A stretch of DNA of 64,000 nucleotides from Xanthobacter sp. NM-25. GTDB lineage: Bacteria; Pseudomonadota; Alphaproteobacteria; Rhizobiales; Xanthobacteraceae. The translations under genes were made by a program, and so were the position numbers. Of this stretch, positions 8,671-17,142 are shown one piece after another; positions within the stretch are counted from its first letter, which is position 1, and each line of letters opens with the position of its first letter. Under the pieces are notes generated by a model that searched no databases, was not told the origin of the DNA, and was given only the letters and a program-made list of their open reading frames with translations. Where the stretch lies: assembly GCF_022138605.1 (NCBI RefSeq), contig NZ_JACBFS010000005.1:424243-488242 (forward strand). Reading direction: 5' to 3'.

Positions 8671-9765
8671 ATGCGCACCCTTCACCCGTCCCTGTTCCGT
8701 CGCATCGCTGCCGGCTGTGCCGTGGCCCTCATCGCCGCCGCGCCGGCGCAGGCCTGCACCCGCGCCACCTATCTCGGCGGTGACAATGTGGTGGTGACCG
8801 GCCGGTCCATGGACTGGGCGGAAGACATGCGCACCAATCTCTGGGCATTTCCCGCCGGCATCAGCCGCGATGGCGCGGCCGGGGCCAACACGCCGAAATG
8901 GGTCTCCAAATACGGCAGTGTCATCGCCTCCGGCTATGACGTGGGCACCGCCGACGGCATGAACGAGAAGGGGCTGGTGGCCAACCTGCTCTATCTCGCC
9001 GAATCCCAATATCCCGCGCCCAACGGCCGGCCGACCCTCTCCATGGCCCTGTGGGCCCAATATGTGCTCGACAATTTCGCCACCGTGGATGAAGCGGTGA
9101 AGGTGCTGGAGAAGGAGCCGTTCGTGGTTGCCACGGCGGAGTTGCCCAATGGCCGTGCTGCCCAGCTGCACCTCGCCATCTCCGATTCCAGCGGCGACAG
9201 CGCCATCTTCGAGTATCTGGACGGCAAGCTGGTGATCCACCACGGCCGGCAGTATCAGGTGATGACCAATTCGCCGTCCTACGACCAGCAACTGGCCCTC
9301 AACGCTTATTGGGCGGCCATCGGCGGCACCGTGTTCCTGCCGGGCACTTTCCGGGCGGCGGATCGGTTCGCGCGGGCGAGCTTCCTCATCAAATCCCTGC
9401 CCACCAAGGCCGAGCCGGCCATCATCACCGCGGTGCCGGACCAGACCTACGACAATCAGGCGGTGGCGTCGGTGGCGAGCGTCATGCGGGCGGTGAGCGT
9501 GCCGCTGGGCTTCATCGAGCCGGGCTCCCCCAACATCGCCTCCACCCTCTGGCGGACGGTGAGCGACCAGAAGAACAAGGTCTATTTCTTCGATTCCGCC
9601 ACCAGCCCCAACACCTTCTGGGTGCCGCTGAGCGATCTGGACCTGAAGCCGGGCGCACCGGTGAAGACCCTTACCCTCACCGGCGGCAGGGTCTATTCCG
9701 GCAATGCGGCCAAGCTGTTCGCACCGGCGACCCCGTTCACCTTCATGAAAGTGAACGTCAAATAG
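8671..9765 (+). CDS. Exported choloylglycine hydrolase/penicillin V acylase-family amidase
   Basis: This 364-residue Ntn-type linear amide hydrolase has a Sec signal peptide (about residues 1-27, ending AAPAQA). Cleavage exposes a Cys (CTRATYLGGDN), the N-terminal nucleophile of the family. The conserved MDWAED, the Asn/Arg segments and the NSPSYDQQL motif around the active site follow. The substrate class is bile-salt-like amides, penicillin V or N-acyl homoserine lactones, and it cannot be decided here. GGAGAGG just upstream of ATG 8671 sets the start, although the frame is open further upstream. Confidence 0.92.
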   Translation: MRTLHPSLFRRIAAGCAVALIAAAPAQACTRATYLGGDNVVVTGRSMDWAEDMRTNLWAFPAGISRDGAAGANTPKWVSKYGSVIASGYDVGTADGMNEKGLVANLLYLAESQYPAPNGRPTLSMALWAQYVLDNFATVDEAVKVLEKEPFVVATAELPNGRAAQLHLAISDSSGDSAIFEYLDGKLVIHHGRQYQVMTNSPSYDQQLALNAYWAAIGGTVFLPGTFRAADRFARASFLIKSLPTKAEPAIITAVPDQTYDNQAVASVASVMRAVSVPLGFIEPGSPNIASTLWRTVSDQKNKVYFFDSATSPNTFWVPLSDLDLKPGAPVKTLTLTGGRVYSGNAAKLFAPATPFTFMKVNVK

Positions 9766-9992
9766 GCCCCGCCAGGGGCTGTCGCTGTGGCACCGCACCA
9801 TAAACGTGGCGCATGGCACGACGGGAAGCCGCCCGCCCGCGGACATTGACTTCGGCCCCCGGCTTCCTGTATCGAACCGACTTCGCGCGGGCGCTTGCGT
9901 CCGCATTCCAACCCGACCGAAAGAAGCCCACCCTCTTCCGTCTTCTCCGGAAGCCGCAAGAGAGGCGTGGCGGAACACGAAAGCGAGACAGA

Positions 9993-10367
9993 ATGTTCGC
10001 GGTCATTAAGGCAAACGGCAAGCAGTATCGCGTTGCCGCCGCCGATGAGATCACCATCGATCACCTCGACGCCGAGGTGGGTGCCGTGTTCACCTTCCCG
10101 GTGCTGATGCTGGGTGGCAAGGTCACCGCCGTGGGCGCCCCCCATGTGAATGGCGCCGTGGTGACCGGCGAGGTGGTCGAGCAGACCCGTGGTGACAAGG
10201 TCATCGCGTTCAAGAAGCGCCGCCGGCAGAATTCGCGCCGCAAGCGGGGCTTCCGCGCCGACCTCACCGTGGTGCGGATCACCGAGATTTCCGGCCTGGG
10301 CGAGAGCGTCAAGGCTGAGGCTAAAACCGAAGGCGCGCCGGCCCCCGAGGCCGCCGCTGGCGCCTGA
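9993..10367 (+). CDS. rplU: 50S ribosomal protein L21
   Basis: The 124-residue protein starts MFAVIKANGKQYRVAA, as in bacterial L21. It contains the RNA-binding basic tract KKRRRQNSRRKRG near residues 70-83. It is about 20 residues longer than E. coli L21 because of an Ala/Pro/Glu-rich C-terminal tail, common in alphaproteobacteria. rpmA follows after 20 bases, forming the usual two-gene unit. The frame is open upstream, but the conserved N-terminus defines the start. Confidence 0.97.
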   Translation: MFAVIKANGKQYRVAAADEITIDHLDAEVGAVFTFPVLMLGGKVTAVGAPHVNGAVVTGEVVEQTRGDKVIAFKKRRRQNSRRKRGFRADLTVVRITEISGLGESVKAEAKTEGAPAPEAAAGA

Positions 10368-10387
10368 TCTGAACGAGGAGAGCAACA

Positions 10388-10660
10388 ATGGCTCATAAAA
10401 AGGCAGGCGGCTCGTCCCGTAACGGTCGCGATTCAGAGAGCAAGCGCCTTGGCGTGAAGAAGTTCGGTGGCCAGGCGGTCATTCCGGGCAACATCATCGT
10501 GCGCCAGCGCGGCACCAAGTGGCATCCCGGCACCAACGTGGGCATCGGCAAGGATCACACCCTGTTCGCCCTCGTGCCCGGCAAGGTCGAGTTCCGAACC
10601 AAATCGAACGATCGCACCTACGTATCTGTCGTTCCCGCTGCCGCTGAGGCAGCTGAGTAA
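10388..10660 (+). CDS. rpmA: 50S ribosomal protein L27
   Basis: This 90-residue L27 has the conserved start MAHKKAGGSSRNGRDSESK, which reaches the peptidyl transferase centre, and the GVKKFGGQ block. The Gly-Gly-Ser N-terminus shows that no protease-cleaved extension is present. GAGGAG precedes the ATG. It is the second gene of the rplU-rpmA unit, which ends at the terminator at 10785-10820. Confidence 0.98.
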   Translation: MAHKKAGGSSRNGRDSESKRLGVKKFGGQAVIPGNIIVRQRGTKWHPGTNVGIGKDHTLFALVPGKVEFRTKSNDRTYVSVVPAAAEAAE

Positions 10661-10784
10661 GACGGCGAGACCTGAAGAATGCAGGATCCCGCCGGTCTCG
10701 TAGACCCGGTGGGAACCTGAGCCAGGATCCCGAGACGCCAAAAGGATCAATGATCCGGCGCCGCGAGAACAGGGCTCCAGAACG

Positions 10785-10820
10785 AACCGGGGAGACGAGA
10801 CGTCTTCCCGGTTTTCGTTT
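10785..10820 (+). terminator. Rho-independent terminator after rplU-rpmA
   Basis: The inverted repeat AACCGGGGAGAC (10785-10796) pairs with GTCTTCCCGGTT (10802-10813), with one mismatch and a 5-base loop, and is followed by TTCGTTTG. A second, weaker hairpin lies at 10688-10713. The GNAT gene downstream is therefore probably a separate transcription unit. Confidence 0.72.
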
Positions 10821-10842
10821 GTCCACCCGACTGGAGCCCGCC

Positions 10843-11478
10843 ATGACCGTCGTTGAAACGCCCTTTGGAGCGCCGCTCGCGGAGAGCTGTATCCCCGTCC
10901 TCGAAACCGATCGGCTGGTGCTCCGCGCCCCGTGCATCGAGGACGTTCACGCCGTCGCGGAGCTCGCCAACAACCGCAAGATCGCGGAAATGACCGCGAA
11001 CCTGCCCTTTCCCTATCGTCCGTCCGATGCTCATGCCTTCGTCGAGACCCTGGGCGCCACGCCCGATGCCACCACTTTTGCGCTGCTGCTGAAGGGCGGC
11101 GAGGGCCAGCTCGAGTTCATCGGCATGTGCGGTTTCGGCCGTCGCCCCACGGAGCTGGCGCCGGAGCTCGGCTATTGGGTGGGTGAGCCCTATTGGGGCC
11201 AGGGCCTGGCCACCGAGGCGGCCCGGGCCGTCATCGACTATGCCTTTTCTGAAACCACCATCGGCGTGCTTTCCGGCGCCGCGCGGGTGGTCAATCCCGC
11301 CTCGCGCCGGGTGCTGGAGAAGTGCGGCTTCCAGTGGTGCGGCGTCGGCCTGTGCCAGGTGCGCGCGCTTGGCGCCTCGGTGCCGGTGGATCGCTTCCAG
11401 CTCGATCGGCGCACCTGGGCCTCGCTGCGGGCCTGGGGCTCCACCGTGCTGCCGCATCTGCGCGCCGCCGCCCATTGA
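10843..11478 (+). CDS. GNAT-family N-acetyltransferase (RimJ/RimL-like)
   Basis: The 211-residue protein has the acetyltransferase pattern LETDRLVLRAPCIEDVHAV at the N-terminus. It also has the acetyl-CoA-binding segment GYWVGEPYWGQGLATEAARA (about residues 110-129) and the ASRRVLEKCGF motif. In many alphaproteobacteria a GNAT gene follows rplU-rpmA and precedes obgE, as here apart from the absence of obgE. The acceptor is not known. GGAG 8 bases upstream supports the ATG at 10843 rather than the open frame further upstream. Confidence 0.92.
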   Translation: MTVVETPFGAPLAESCIPVLETDRLVLRAPCIEDVHAVAELANNRKIAEMTANLPFPYRPSDAHAFVETLGATPDATTFALLLKGGEGQLEFIGMCGFGRRPTELAPELGYWVGEPYWGQGLATEAARAVIDYAFSETTIGVLSGAARVVNPASRRVLEKCGFQWCGVGLCQVRALGASVPVDRFQLDRRTWASLRAWGSTVLPHLRAAAH

Positions 11479-11613
11479 GGGCCGCTCGATGATGATCCGG
11501 CTCGGGTGCGCGGGTGGCGCGCGGGCCGGATCGGCGACGACGCGTCCGCGGCCTCTTGCGCTGCGGCGCGGCAGGGGCCATCACACGCCGGTCACCTTCG
11601 CCGGGATTTTGCC

Positions 11614-12123
11614 ATGAGCAAGCACCATCACGATCTTCCCTACCGCCCGTGCGTGGGGCTGTGCGTCTTCAACGGGGCGGGAAAAGTCTTTCTCGGTCGT
11701 CGCATCGGCGGGCCGGAGCATGTGGACGCGACCCATTCCTGGCAATTGCCGCAGGGGGGCATCGACAAGGGCGAGGAGCCGTTCGATGCGGCCCTGCGCG
11801 AGCTCTATGAAGAAACCTCCATGCGCTCGGTGACCAAGCTCGCAGAGGTGGAGGATTGGCTGACCTACGACCTGCCGGGCCGCATCGCGGGCGAGGCGTG
11901 GAAGGGCAAGTATCGCGGTCAGACCCAGAAGTGGTTCGCTCTACGCTTCACCGGCGCCGATGGTGAGATCAACATTTCCGCCCCCGGCGGCGGCGTGCAC
12001 AAGCCCGAATTCATGGATTGGCGCTGGGCCGGCCTCGAAGAGGTGGTGGATCTGGTGATCCCCTTCAAGAAGCAGGTCTATGAGGACGTGGTGCGCAACT
12101 TCCGGCGCTTCGCCGACCTTTGA
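11614..12123 (+). CDS. rppH: RNA 5'-pyrophosphohydrolase (Nudix)
   Basis: This 169-residue Nudix enzyme removes pyrophosphate from 5'-triphosphate RNA and so starts mRNA decay. It begins HHDLPYRPCVGLCVFN, and the Nudix box runs from GGIDKGEEPFDAALRELYEE at about residues 47-66. The WRWAGLEEVVDLVIPFK C-terminus is typical of RppH (formerly IalA or NudH). The length fits the family. The nearest in-frame ATG before the conserved region is at 11614. The stop is followed by a bidirectional hairpin facing cynS. Confidence 0.95.
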   Translation: MSKHHHDLPYRPCVGLCVFNGAGKVFLGRRIGGPEHVDATHSWQLPQGGIDKGEEPFDAALRELYEETSMRSVTKLAEVEDWLTYDLPGRIAGEAWKGKYRGQTQKWFALRFTGADGEINISAPGGGVHKPEFMDWRWAGLEEVVDLVIPFKKQVYEDVVRNFRRFADL

Positions 12124-12129
12124 CGCGCG

Positions 12130-12159
12130 CGGAGGGGCCGGGTGGCCCGAACCCCTCCG
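12130..12159. terminator. Bidirectional hairpin between rppH and cynS
   Basis: CGGAGGGG (12130-12137) pairs with CCCCTCCG (12152-12159) around a 14-base loop, between the convergent stop codons of rppH and cynS. No T-run is present on either side. Confidence 0.55.
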
Positions 12160-12168
12160 GACGTCGCC

Positions 12169-12651
12169 TCAGTCTTCCTTGTAGCCGAGGGACGGGATGC
12201 CCTGTTCGGCGCCGTAATATTTGTAGGGCAGGAACTTGCCCGACATGGTGATGCCGACCCGGTCGCCCTTCTCATTGGCCTGGCGGGTGATGTCCATGTC
12301 GAAATCGATGGCGGACATGATGCCGTCGCCGAACTCGTCCTCGATCAGCGCCTTGAGCGCCGGGCCGTTCACCAGGATCAGCTCGTAGAAGCGATAGATG
12401 AGCGGATCGGTGGGCGGCATGGGCATGCCGCGCATGGGCACCTCATTCAGCATCTTCTCTTCCATTTCGGAGAGGCCGAACAGGGTGGCGGCCTTCTTGG
12501 CCAGGGGCTTCACCAGCTTCATCTGGCCCAGCAGCGCGCCGGTGATGAGAACCGGGGAGATGCCGCCGATCTCCTCGCAGATATATTTCCAGCTCCAGCC
12601 CTTCTCGCGCTTGATGTCGAGGATCTTCTCGGTGAGTTCTTCACGCTTCAT
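12169..12651 (-). CDS. cynS: Cyanate hydratase (cyanase)
   Basis: The 160-residue enzyme converts cyanate and bicarbonate to ammonia and two CO2. The N-terminal helical domain (REELTEKILDIKREKGWSWK) and the signature PTDPLIYRFYELILVNGPAL, FGDGIMSAIDFDMDI carry the catalytic Arg, Glu and Ser of the family. The length is close to that of E. coli CynS (156). GGAG 7 bases before ATG 12651 favours this start over an upstream in-frame GTG. It is the last gene of a nine-gene minus-strand series; the transporter ATPase gene ends 75 bases upstream. Confidence 0.97.
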   Translation of the reverse strand: MKREELTEKILDIKREKGWSWKYICEEIGGISPVLITGALLGQMKLVKPLAKKAATLFGLSEMEEKMLNEVPMRGMPMPPTDPLIYRFYELILVNGPALKALIEDEFGDGIMSAIDFDMDITRQANEKGDRVGITMSGKFLPYKYYGAEQGIPSLGYKED

Positions 12652-12726
12652 CGTGGTCTCCACTCGTCTTGTCTGCGTGGGGTGTGACAGGTCCGGCAGG
12701 CAGGGCCGCCCGCCGGCGCCATTGGG

Positions 12727-13638
12727 CTATGGTGCGCCGGCGGCGAGGGCCGGAGCGGGGGCGATGTCGGCGGCCGGCGCGCCAGTGCCGATCCGCACGA
12801 CGGGCGGGTGGCGCGGGTCGTAGCCGGCGGGCTTGTCATCGCGGAAGGTGCGGCTGCGGCTCACCAGGAAATCCACCAGGTGATTGCGCAGCGGGTAGTA
12901 ATCAGCGGCGCGGTGGACGCTGTCGCGGGCGCGATCCTTGGGCAGCGGGTTCTCCACCACCTCGGCGATCTGCGCCTCGGGGCCATTGGTCATCAGCACG
13001 ATCTTGTCGGCGAGGTAGATGGCCTCGTCCACATCGTGGGTGATCATCACTACCGTTTGGCCGGTGCGGGTGCAGATGCGACGCACCTCGTCCTGCAGGG
13101 TGCCGCGGGTCAAGGCATCGAGGGCGGAGAAGGGTTCGTCCATGAGCAGGATCTTCGGCTCGATGGACAGCGCCCGGGCGATTCCCACCCTCTGGCGCAT
13201 GCCGCCGGACAGCTCCGCCGGCTTCTTCATCTCGCTGCCCTTGAGGCCGACGAGGTCGATGAAGCGGCGGGCGCGCTCCTCCACCTCCGCCTTGCCGGCC
13301 CTGCGCCAGCGGGAGGAGACCGCATAGGCTACATTGCCCATGACGCTCTTCCAGGGCAGCAGCGCGTGGCCCTGGAAGATCACCGCGCGATCAAGGCTCG
13401 GCCCCTCGATGGCCTGGCCATCGACGATCACCGCGCCATCGGTCGGCGCTTCGAGGCCCGACAGGATGTTGAGCACCGAGGTCTTGCCGCAGCCGGAATG
13501 GCCGATGATGCAGACGAACTCGCCGCGCGCCACCTGCAGCCACAGGTCCTCGAAGATGGTGGTGACGCCGCCCTCGCGCTTGGGATAGCGCCGGGAAATG
13601 CCTTCGATGGAGATGAACTTGGGGTTCTGTTCTGCCAT
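12727..13638 (-). CDS. Nitrate/cyanate/sulfonate-type ABC transporter ATP-binding protein
   Basis: This 303-residue ATPase is of the NrtD/CmpD/SsuB/CynD class. Visible motifs are Walker A GHSGCGKTS, the Q-loop region (VIFQGHALLPW), the signature LSGGMRQRVGIARAL, Walker B ILLMDEPFSALD and the switch His in VVMITHDVDEA. The stop codon is followed by 75 bases and then cynS. The permease gene ends 5 bases upstream, so the genes are surely co-transcribed. GGAG upstream supports ATG 13638, although the frame is open beyond it. With cyanase next door, cyanate is the first substrate guess. Confidence 0.93.
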   Translation of the reverse strand: MAEQNPKFISIEGISRRYPKREGGVTTIFEDLWLQVARGEFVCIIGHSGCGKTSVLNILSGLEAPTDGAVIVDGQAIEGPSLDRAVIFQGHALLPWKSVMGNVAYAVSSRWRRAGKAEVEERARRFIDLVGLKGSEMKKPAELSGGMRQRVGIARALSIEPKILLMDEPFSALDALTRGTLQDEVRRICTRTGQTVVMITHDVDEAIYLADKIVLMTNGPEAQIAEVVENPLPKDRARDSVHRAADYYPLRNHLVDFLVSRSRTFRDDKPAGYDPRHPPVVRIGTGAPAADIAPAPALAAGAP

Positions 13639-13643
13639 GGCGC

Positions 13644-14483
13644 TCACTCCGGAAAGGTCACGCGCCGCTGGAGGCGCGCCAGGATCAGGTCCAGCACCAT
13701 GCCCACCACGCCGATCATCAGGATGCCGACGATCACATTGGCGATGGAAAGGTTGTTCCACTCGTTCCACACGAAATAGCCAATGCCGGTGCCGCCCACG
13801 AGCATCTCGGCCGCCACGATGACCAGCCAGGCAATGCCGATGGAGATGCGCATGCCGGTGAGGATGGTGGGCGCCGCCGCCGGCAGGATCACCGTGAACG
13901 CCCGGCGCCACGGCCCCACCTCCAGGGTGCGGGCCACATTCAGCCATTCCTTGCGCACTGCGCCGACCCCGAACGCGGTGTTCAGCAGCATGGGCCAGAC
14001 CGAGCAGATGAAGATGACGAAGATGGCAGAGAGGTTGGAATCCTTGATGGTGTAGAGGGCGAGCGGCATCCAGGCCAAAGGCGAAATGGGCTTCAATACC
14101 TGGATGAACGGATCGAGCGCCCGATAGGCCAGCGCCGACATGCCGATGAGGAAGCCGAGCGGCACGGCCACCAGCACCGCGAGGCCGTAGCCGATAGCGA
14201 CGCGGCCGATGGAATAGGCAAGCTGCAGCCCCAGCCCCTTGTCGTTGGGCCCGTTGTCGTAGAACGGATCCTTCAGGGCGTCCCACAGCTTGCCCGCCAC
14301 CTCCACGGGCCCCGGCATGGCGGACTGGGCTCCGGCCGTGGTGATGCCCATCAGCTTCGCATATTCCGGATCGAGGGCCGGCCCCGAGCTTGCGCTCGGA
14401 GTGACGGCGATCTGCCAGACGAGGCAGAAGGCGAAGAACAGCACCACCGACAGGATGCCGGCGCGCACGCCGAGGCTCTTCAT
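13644..14483 (-). CDS. Nitrate/cyanate/sulfonate-type ABC transporter permease
   Basis: The 279-residue membrane protein belongs to the NrtB/SsuC/TauC family. It has an N-terminal anchor segment (about residues 8-26) followed by a BPD_transp_1 core of about five further segments. The coupling-helix motif with EAA-loop character is at AAPTILTGMRISIGIAWLVI. The ATPase gene follows after 5 bases, and the binding-protein gene ends 3 bases before this start. GGAG precedes the ATG. Confidence 0.93.
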   Translation of the reverse strand: MKSLGVRAGILSVVLFFAFCLVWQIAVTPSASSGPALDPEYAKLMGITTAGAQSAMPGPVEVAGKLWDALKDPFYDNGPNDKGLGLQLAYSIGRVAIGYGLAVLVAVPLGFLIGMSALAYRALDPFIQVLKPISPLAWMPLALYTIKDSNLSAIFVIFICSVWPMLLNTAFGVGAVRKEWLNVARTLEVGPWRRAFTVILPAAAPTILTGMRISIGIAWLVIVAAEMLVGGTGIGYFVWNEWNNLSIANVIVGILMIGVVGMVLDLILARLQRRVTFPE

Positions 14484-14486
14484 CTG

Positions 14487-15854
14487 TCAGCTCCGCTTGA
14501 TGGCGAAGGAGTTGACGTATTCCTCGGGCTTGGCCGGGTCGAACATCTTGCCCATCACCGAAAAGCTCTTGGTGGTGGTGGCGGGCGGGGTGAGGCCCAT
14601 TTCCTTCATCACCTTGGCGGCGTCGGTGGCGAGGAACACCTGGTTGGCGATGCCCTGGTAATCCACCTCGCCCTTCACCTGGCCCCAGCGCTTCATCTGG
14701 GTCAGCATCCACACCGCGAAGCTTTCCCACGGGAACGGATCGAAATCGATGCGGTTCGGGTCGTCCTTGATCTGGCCGAGGCCGTTCGCATACTTGCCCA
14801 CCAGCACCTGCTCCAGCACGATGGGCGGCTGGTTGAGGTAGGCCGCCGGGGCGATGGCTTCGGCGATGGCCTTGCGGTTCTCTGCCTTGGAGGCGTAGCC
14901 GGTGGCATCGACAATGGCCCGGAGCAGCGCCGCATAAGTATTCGGCATGGTGGTGATGAATTCGCGGCTGGCGGCGAAGGCGCAGCACGGGTGTCCGTCC
15001 CACATGGACTTCGACAGGGAATGGATGAAGCCCACGCCATCATAAACGGCGCGTTGGGCGACATTGCCGGGGGCCAGGAAGCCGTCGATATTCTCGGCTC
15101 GCAGGTTCGCCACCATCTCCGGCGGCGGCACCACGCGCAGCTGCACGTCGTTGTCGGGGTCGATGCCGTTTTCCGCCAACAGATAGCGCAGCAGATAATT
15201 GTGCATGGAGAAGTCGTAGGGAATGGCGAACTTGAGGCCCTTCCAAGACTTCACGTCCATCTTGTCCTTGTGCTTGATGCCAAGGGTGAAAGACTGGCCG
15301 TTGATGTTCTCGATGGCGGCGGTGACGAACGGAATAGGGTTGGAGCCGATGCCCTGGGAGATGGCGAGCGGCATGGGCGCCAGCATGTGGGCGGCGTCGT
15401 ATTCCTTGTTGATGGTCTTGTCGCGCACCACCGCCCAACCGGCGGTCTTCACCACGTCCACGTTGAGTCCGTGCTTCTTATAGAAGCCCATGGGGTGGGC
15501 CATGATGATGGGGGTGGCGCAGGTGATCGGGATGAAGCCCACCTTGAGGTCGGTCTTCTCCGGCTTGCCGGTGGCGGCGAAGGCTTCGGTGGCCGTATCC
15601 AGGGGGAAGAAGGTGCCGAGCGCCGCGGCCGCCGTGGAGGCGCCCACCGCCTTCAGAAAGGCGCGCCGCTTCAGGTCATTGGGGAACAGGGCCCGCATGA
15701 GGCCGGAGGCGACCACCTCCTTGTAGCGGCTCTCGTCATCGAGGGCCGCGGCCCGCTCCGCCGCGCGATGGGCATCCTCGTTCTCATGCTGCCCGCAGGC
15801 ACACCGCCGGGACAGCTTCGACTTCGTTGAGAACGGGTTCGAGAACATCGACAT
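14487..15854 (-). CDS. Tat-exported NrtA/CmpA-like ABC substrate-binding protein
   Basis: This 455-residue periplasmic protein should capture the anion for the adjacent transporter. A twin-arginine signal (KRRAFLKAVG at residues 62-71, then an Ala-rich stretch) lies behind an unusually long 60-residue leader that contains CACGQHENEDAH. The mature part, from about residue 94, matches the NrtA/SsuA class (LKVGFIPITCATPIIMAHPM, FYKKHGLNVDVV). AAGGAG 8 bases upstream of ATG 15854 supports this long start. Nitrate, bicarbonate, cyanate and sulfonates are all family substrates. The operon context points to cyanate or a related compound. Confidence 0.9.
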   Translation of the reverse strand: MSMFSNPFSTKSKLSRRCACGQHENEDAHRAAERAAALDDESRYKEVVASGLMRALFPNDLKRRAFLKAVGASTAAAALGTFFPLDTATEAFAATGKPEKTDLKVGFIPITCATPIIMAHPMGFYKKHGLNVDVVKTAGWAVVRDKTINKEYDAAHMLAPMPLAISQGIGSNPIPFVTAAIENINGQSFTLGIKHKDKMDVKSWKGLKFAIPYDFSMHNYLLRYLLAENGIDPDNDVQLRVVPPPEMVANLRAENIDGFLAPGNVAQRAVYDGVGFIHSLSKSMWDGHPCCAFAASREFITTMPNTYAALLRAIVDATGYASKAENRKAIAEAIAPAAYLNQPPIVLEQVLVGKYANGLGQIKDDPNRIDFDPFPWESFAVWMLTQMKRWGQVKGEVDYQGIANQVFLATDAAKVMKEMGLTPPATTTKSFSVMGKMFDPAKPEEYVNSFAIKRS

Positions 15855-15945
15855 CGGCGGATCTCCTTGACACTGGGCAGAGGAAGAGGCGTGTCACGCG
15901 CAGCACGCTCCGCAACGAGCATGCCAAGACTGACCTTGGGTGAGA

Positions 15946-17142
15946 TTATCCAGGGGAGGGGGCGGGCTGCGGCTCCGGCGCCGCCAGGGCGCGGCGGGCC
16001 AGCATGTGGCTTTTCGGATCGTTCACCGAACAGACGGCAATCAGCCGCTCGCCGTGGAAATAGCGCACACAGAAGCGGGCGGCCGCGACGTCGCCGTCAC
16101 ATTCGGTGCGGGTGAAGCCGTCCAGCAGGCCGGCGATCTGCAGCTTCACGTCATACTGATCGGACCAGAACCAGGGGATCGGGTCATAGACCACGTTCGC
16201 CCCGGTGATGGCTTTGGCTGCAGCCTTTGCCTGATCGATGGCATTCTGCACGGATTCAAGGCGCACGCGCCGTCCGTAGAGCGCGCTGGGGAAGGAGGCG
16301 ACATCGCCCACGGCGTAAACGTCGGGCGCGCTGGTGCGGGTGGCCGCATCCACCTTCACGCCGTTGTCGAGGGCGAGGCCGGCGGCCTGCGCCAGCTCGG
16401 CATTGGGCACCGCGCCCACGGCGGAGAGCACCAGATCCGCCGGCAGCACGCGGCCATCGGCCAGTTCCACCCTGCTGACGCGGTCGCTGCCGGTGAGGCG
16501 GGCCACCCCCATGCCGGTGAGGAGAGTGACGCCGTGGCCCTCGTGCAGGGCGCGGGCGAAGTCCGAGATGGTGGCGCAGGCCACCCGGGCCAGCACCCGG
16601 GGCTGGCCTTCCACCAATGTCACCTCCAGCCCGAGCTTGCGGGCCTTCGCCGCCACTTCGAGGCCGATATAGCCGCCGCCGATGATGACGAGCTTCGCCC
16701 CCGGCACGGCGGCGGCGCGGAACGCCTTCACATCGTCGATGGAGCGGATGGAATAGACGCCAGCCAGTTCCGCCCCCGGCACCGGCAGGGCGCGGGCCCG
16801 GGTGCCGGTGGCGATGAGCAGGGCGCCATAGGCGTGGCGGCTGCCGTCGGCCAGCTCCACCTGATGTTCGGCGGGCAGCAGGCGGGTGACGCGGGTGTTC
16901 AGATGCACCTCGACGGCGCTGTCGTCATAGAATTTGGGAGCTTTCAGCTCCAGCCGCTCCTCGCTCAGCTCGTCCCCCAGATAGGCCTTGGACAGGGGCG
17001 GGCGCTGGTAGGGCAGATAGGGCTCGTCGCCAAAGAGCACGATGTCGCCGGAGAAGCCCTCGGCGCGGAGCGAGGTGATGGCCTGGGCGGCGGCCTGGCC
17101 GGCGCCGACGATCACCACGGGGCCGTGGATGCGCGCGCTCAT
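15946..17142 (-). CDS. FAD-dependent NAD(P)H:ferredoxin reductase-like protein
   Basis: The 398-residue protein resembles rhodocoxin, putidaredoxin and BphA4-type reductases. It has an FAD-binding GxGxxA motif near residue 13 (VIVGAGQAAAQAI), the segment PYLPYQRPPLSKAYL, an NAD-binding VIIGGGYIGLEVA near residue 148 and the second FAD site at DVYAVGDVASFP. It should pass electrons from NAD(P)H to a ferredoxin or directly to a partner oxygenase. No ferredoxin lies in the operon. Its ATG overlaps the stop of the upstream gene (ATGA), so the two are translationally coupled. Confidence 0.92.
   Translation of the reverse strand: MSARIHGPVVIVGAGQAAAQAITSLRAEGFSGDIVLFGDEPYLPYQRPPLSKAYLGDELSEERLELKAPKFYDDSAVEVHLNTRVTRLLPAEHQVELADGSRHAYGALLIATGTRARALPVPGAELAGVYSIRSIDDVKAFRAAAVPGAKLVIIGGGYIGLEVAAKARKLGLEVTLVEGQPRVLARVACATISDFARALHEGHGVTLLTGMGVARLTGSDRVSRVELADGRVLPADLVLSAVGAVPNAELAQAAGLALDNGVKVDAATRTSAPDVYAVGDVASFPSALYGRRVRLESVQNAIDQAKAAAKAITGANVVYDPIPWFWSDQYDVKLQIAGLLDGFTRTECDGDVAAARFCVRYFHGERLIAVCSVNDPKSHMLARRALAAPEPQPAPSPG

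Noticed and set aside
10688..10713. Hairpin after rpmA as the main terminator
   Set aside because: Its stem has a G-T pair and no T-run. The hairpin at 10785-10820 is much better.
12727..15003. A 758-codon frame that would fuse the ABC ATPase to a long upstream part
   Set aside because: Upstream of 13638 it lies out of frame over the permease and binding-protein genes. The part before MAEQNPKF is a shadow with His/Arg-rich composition.
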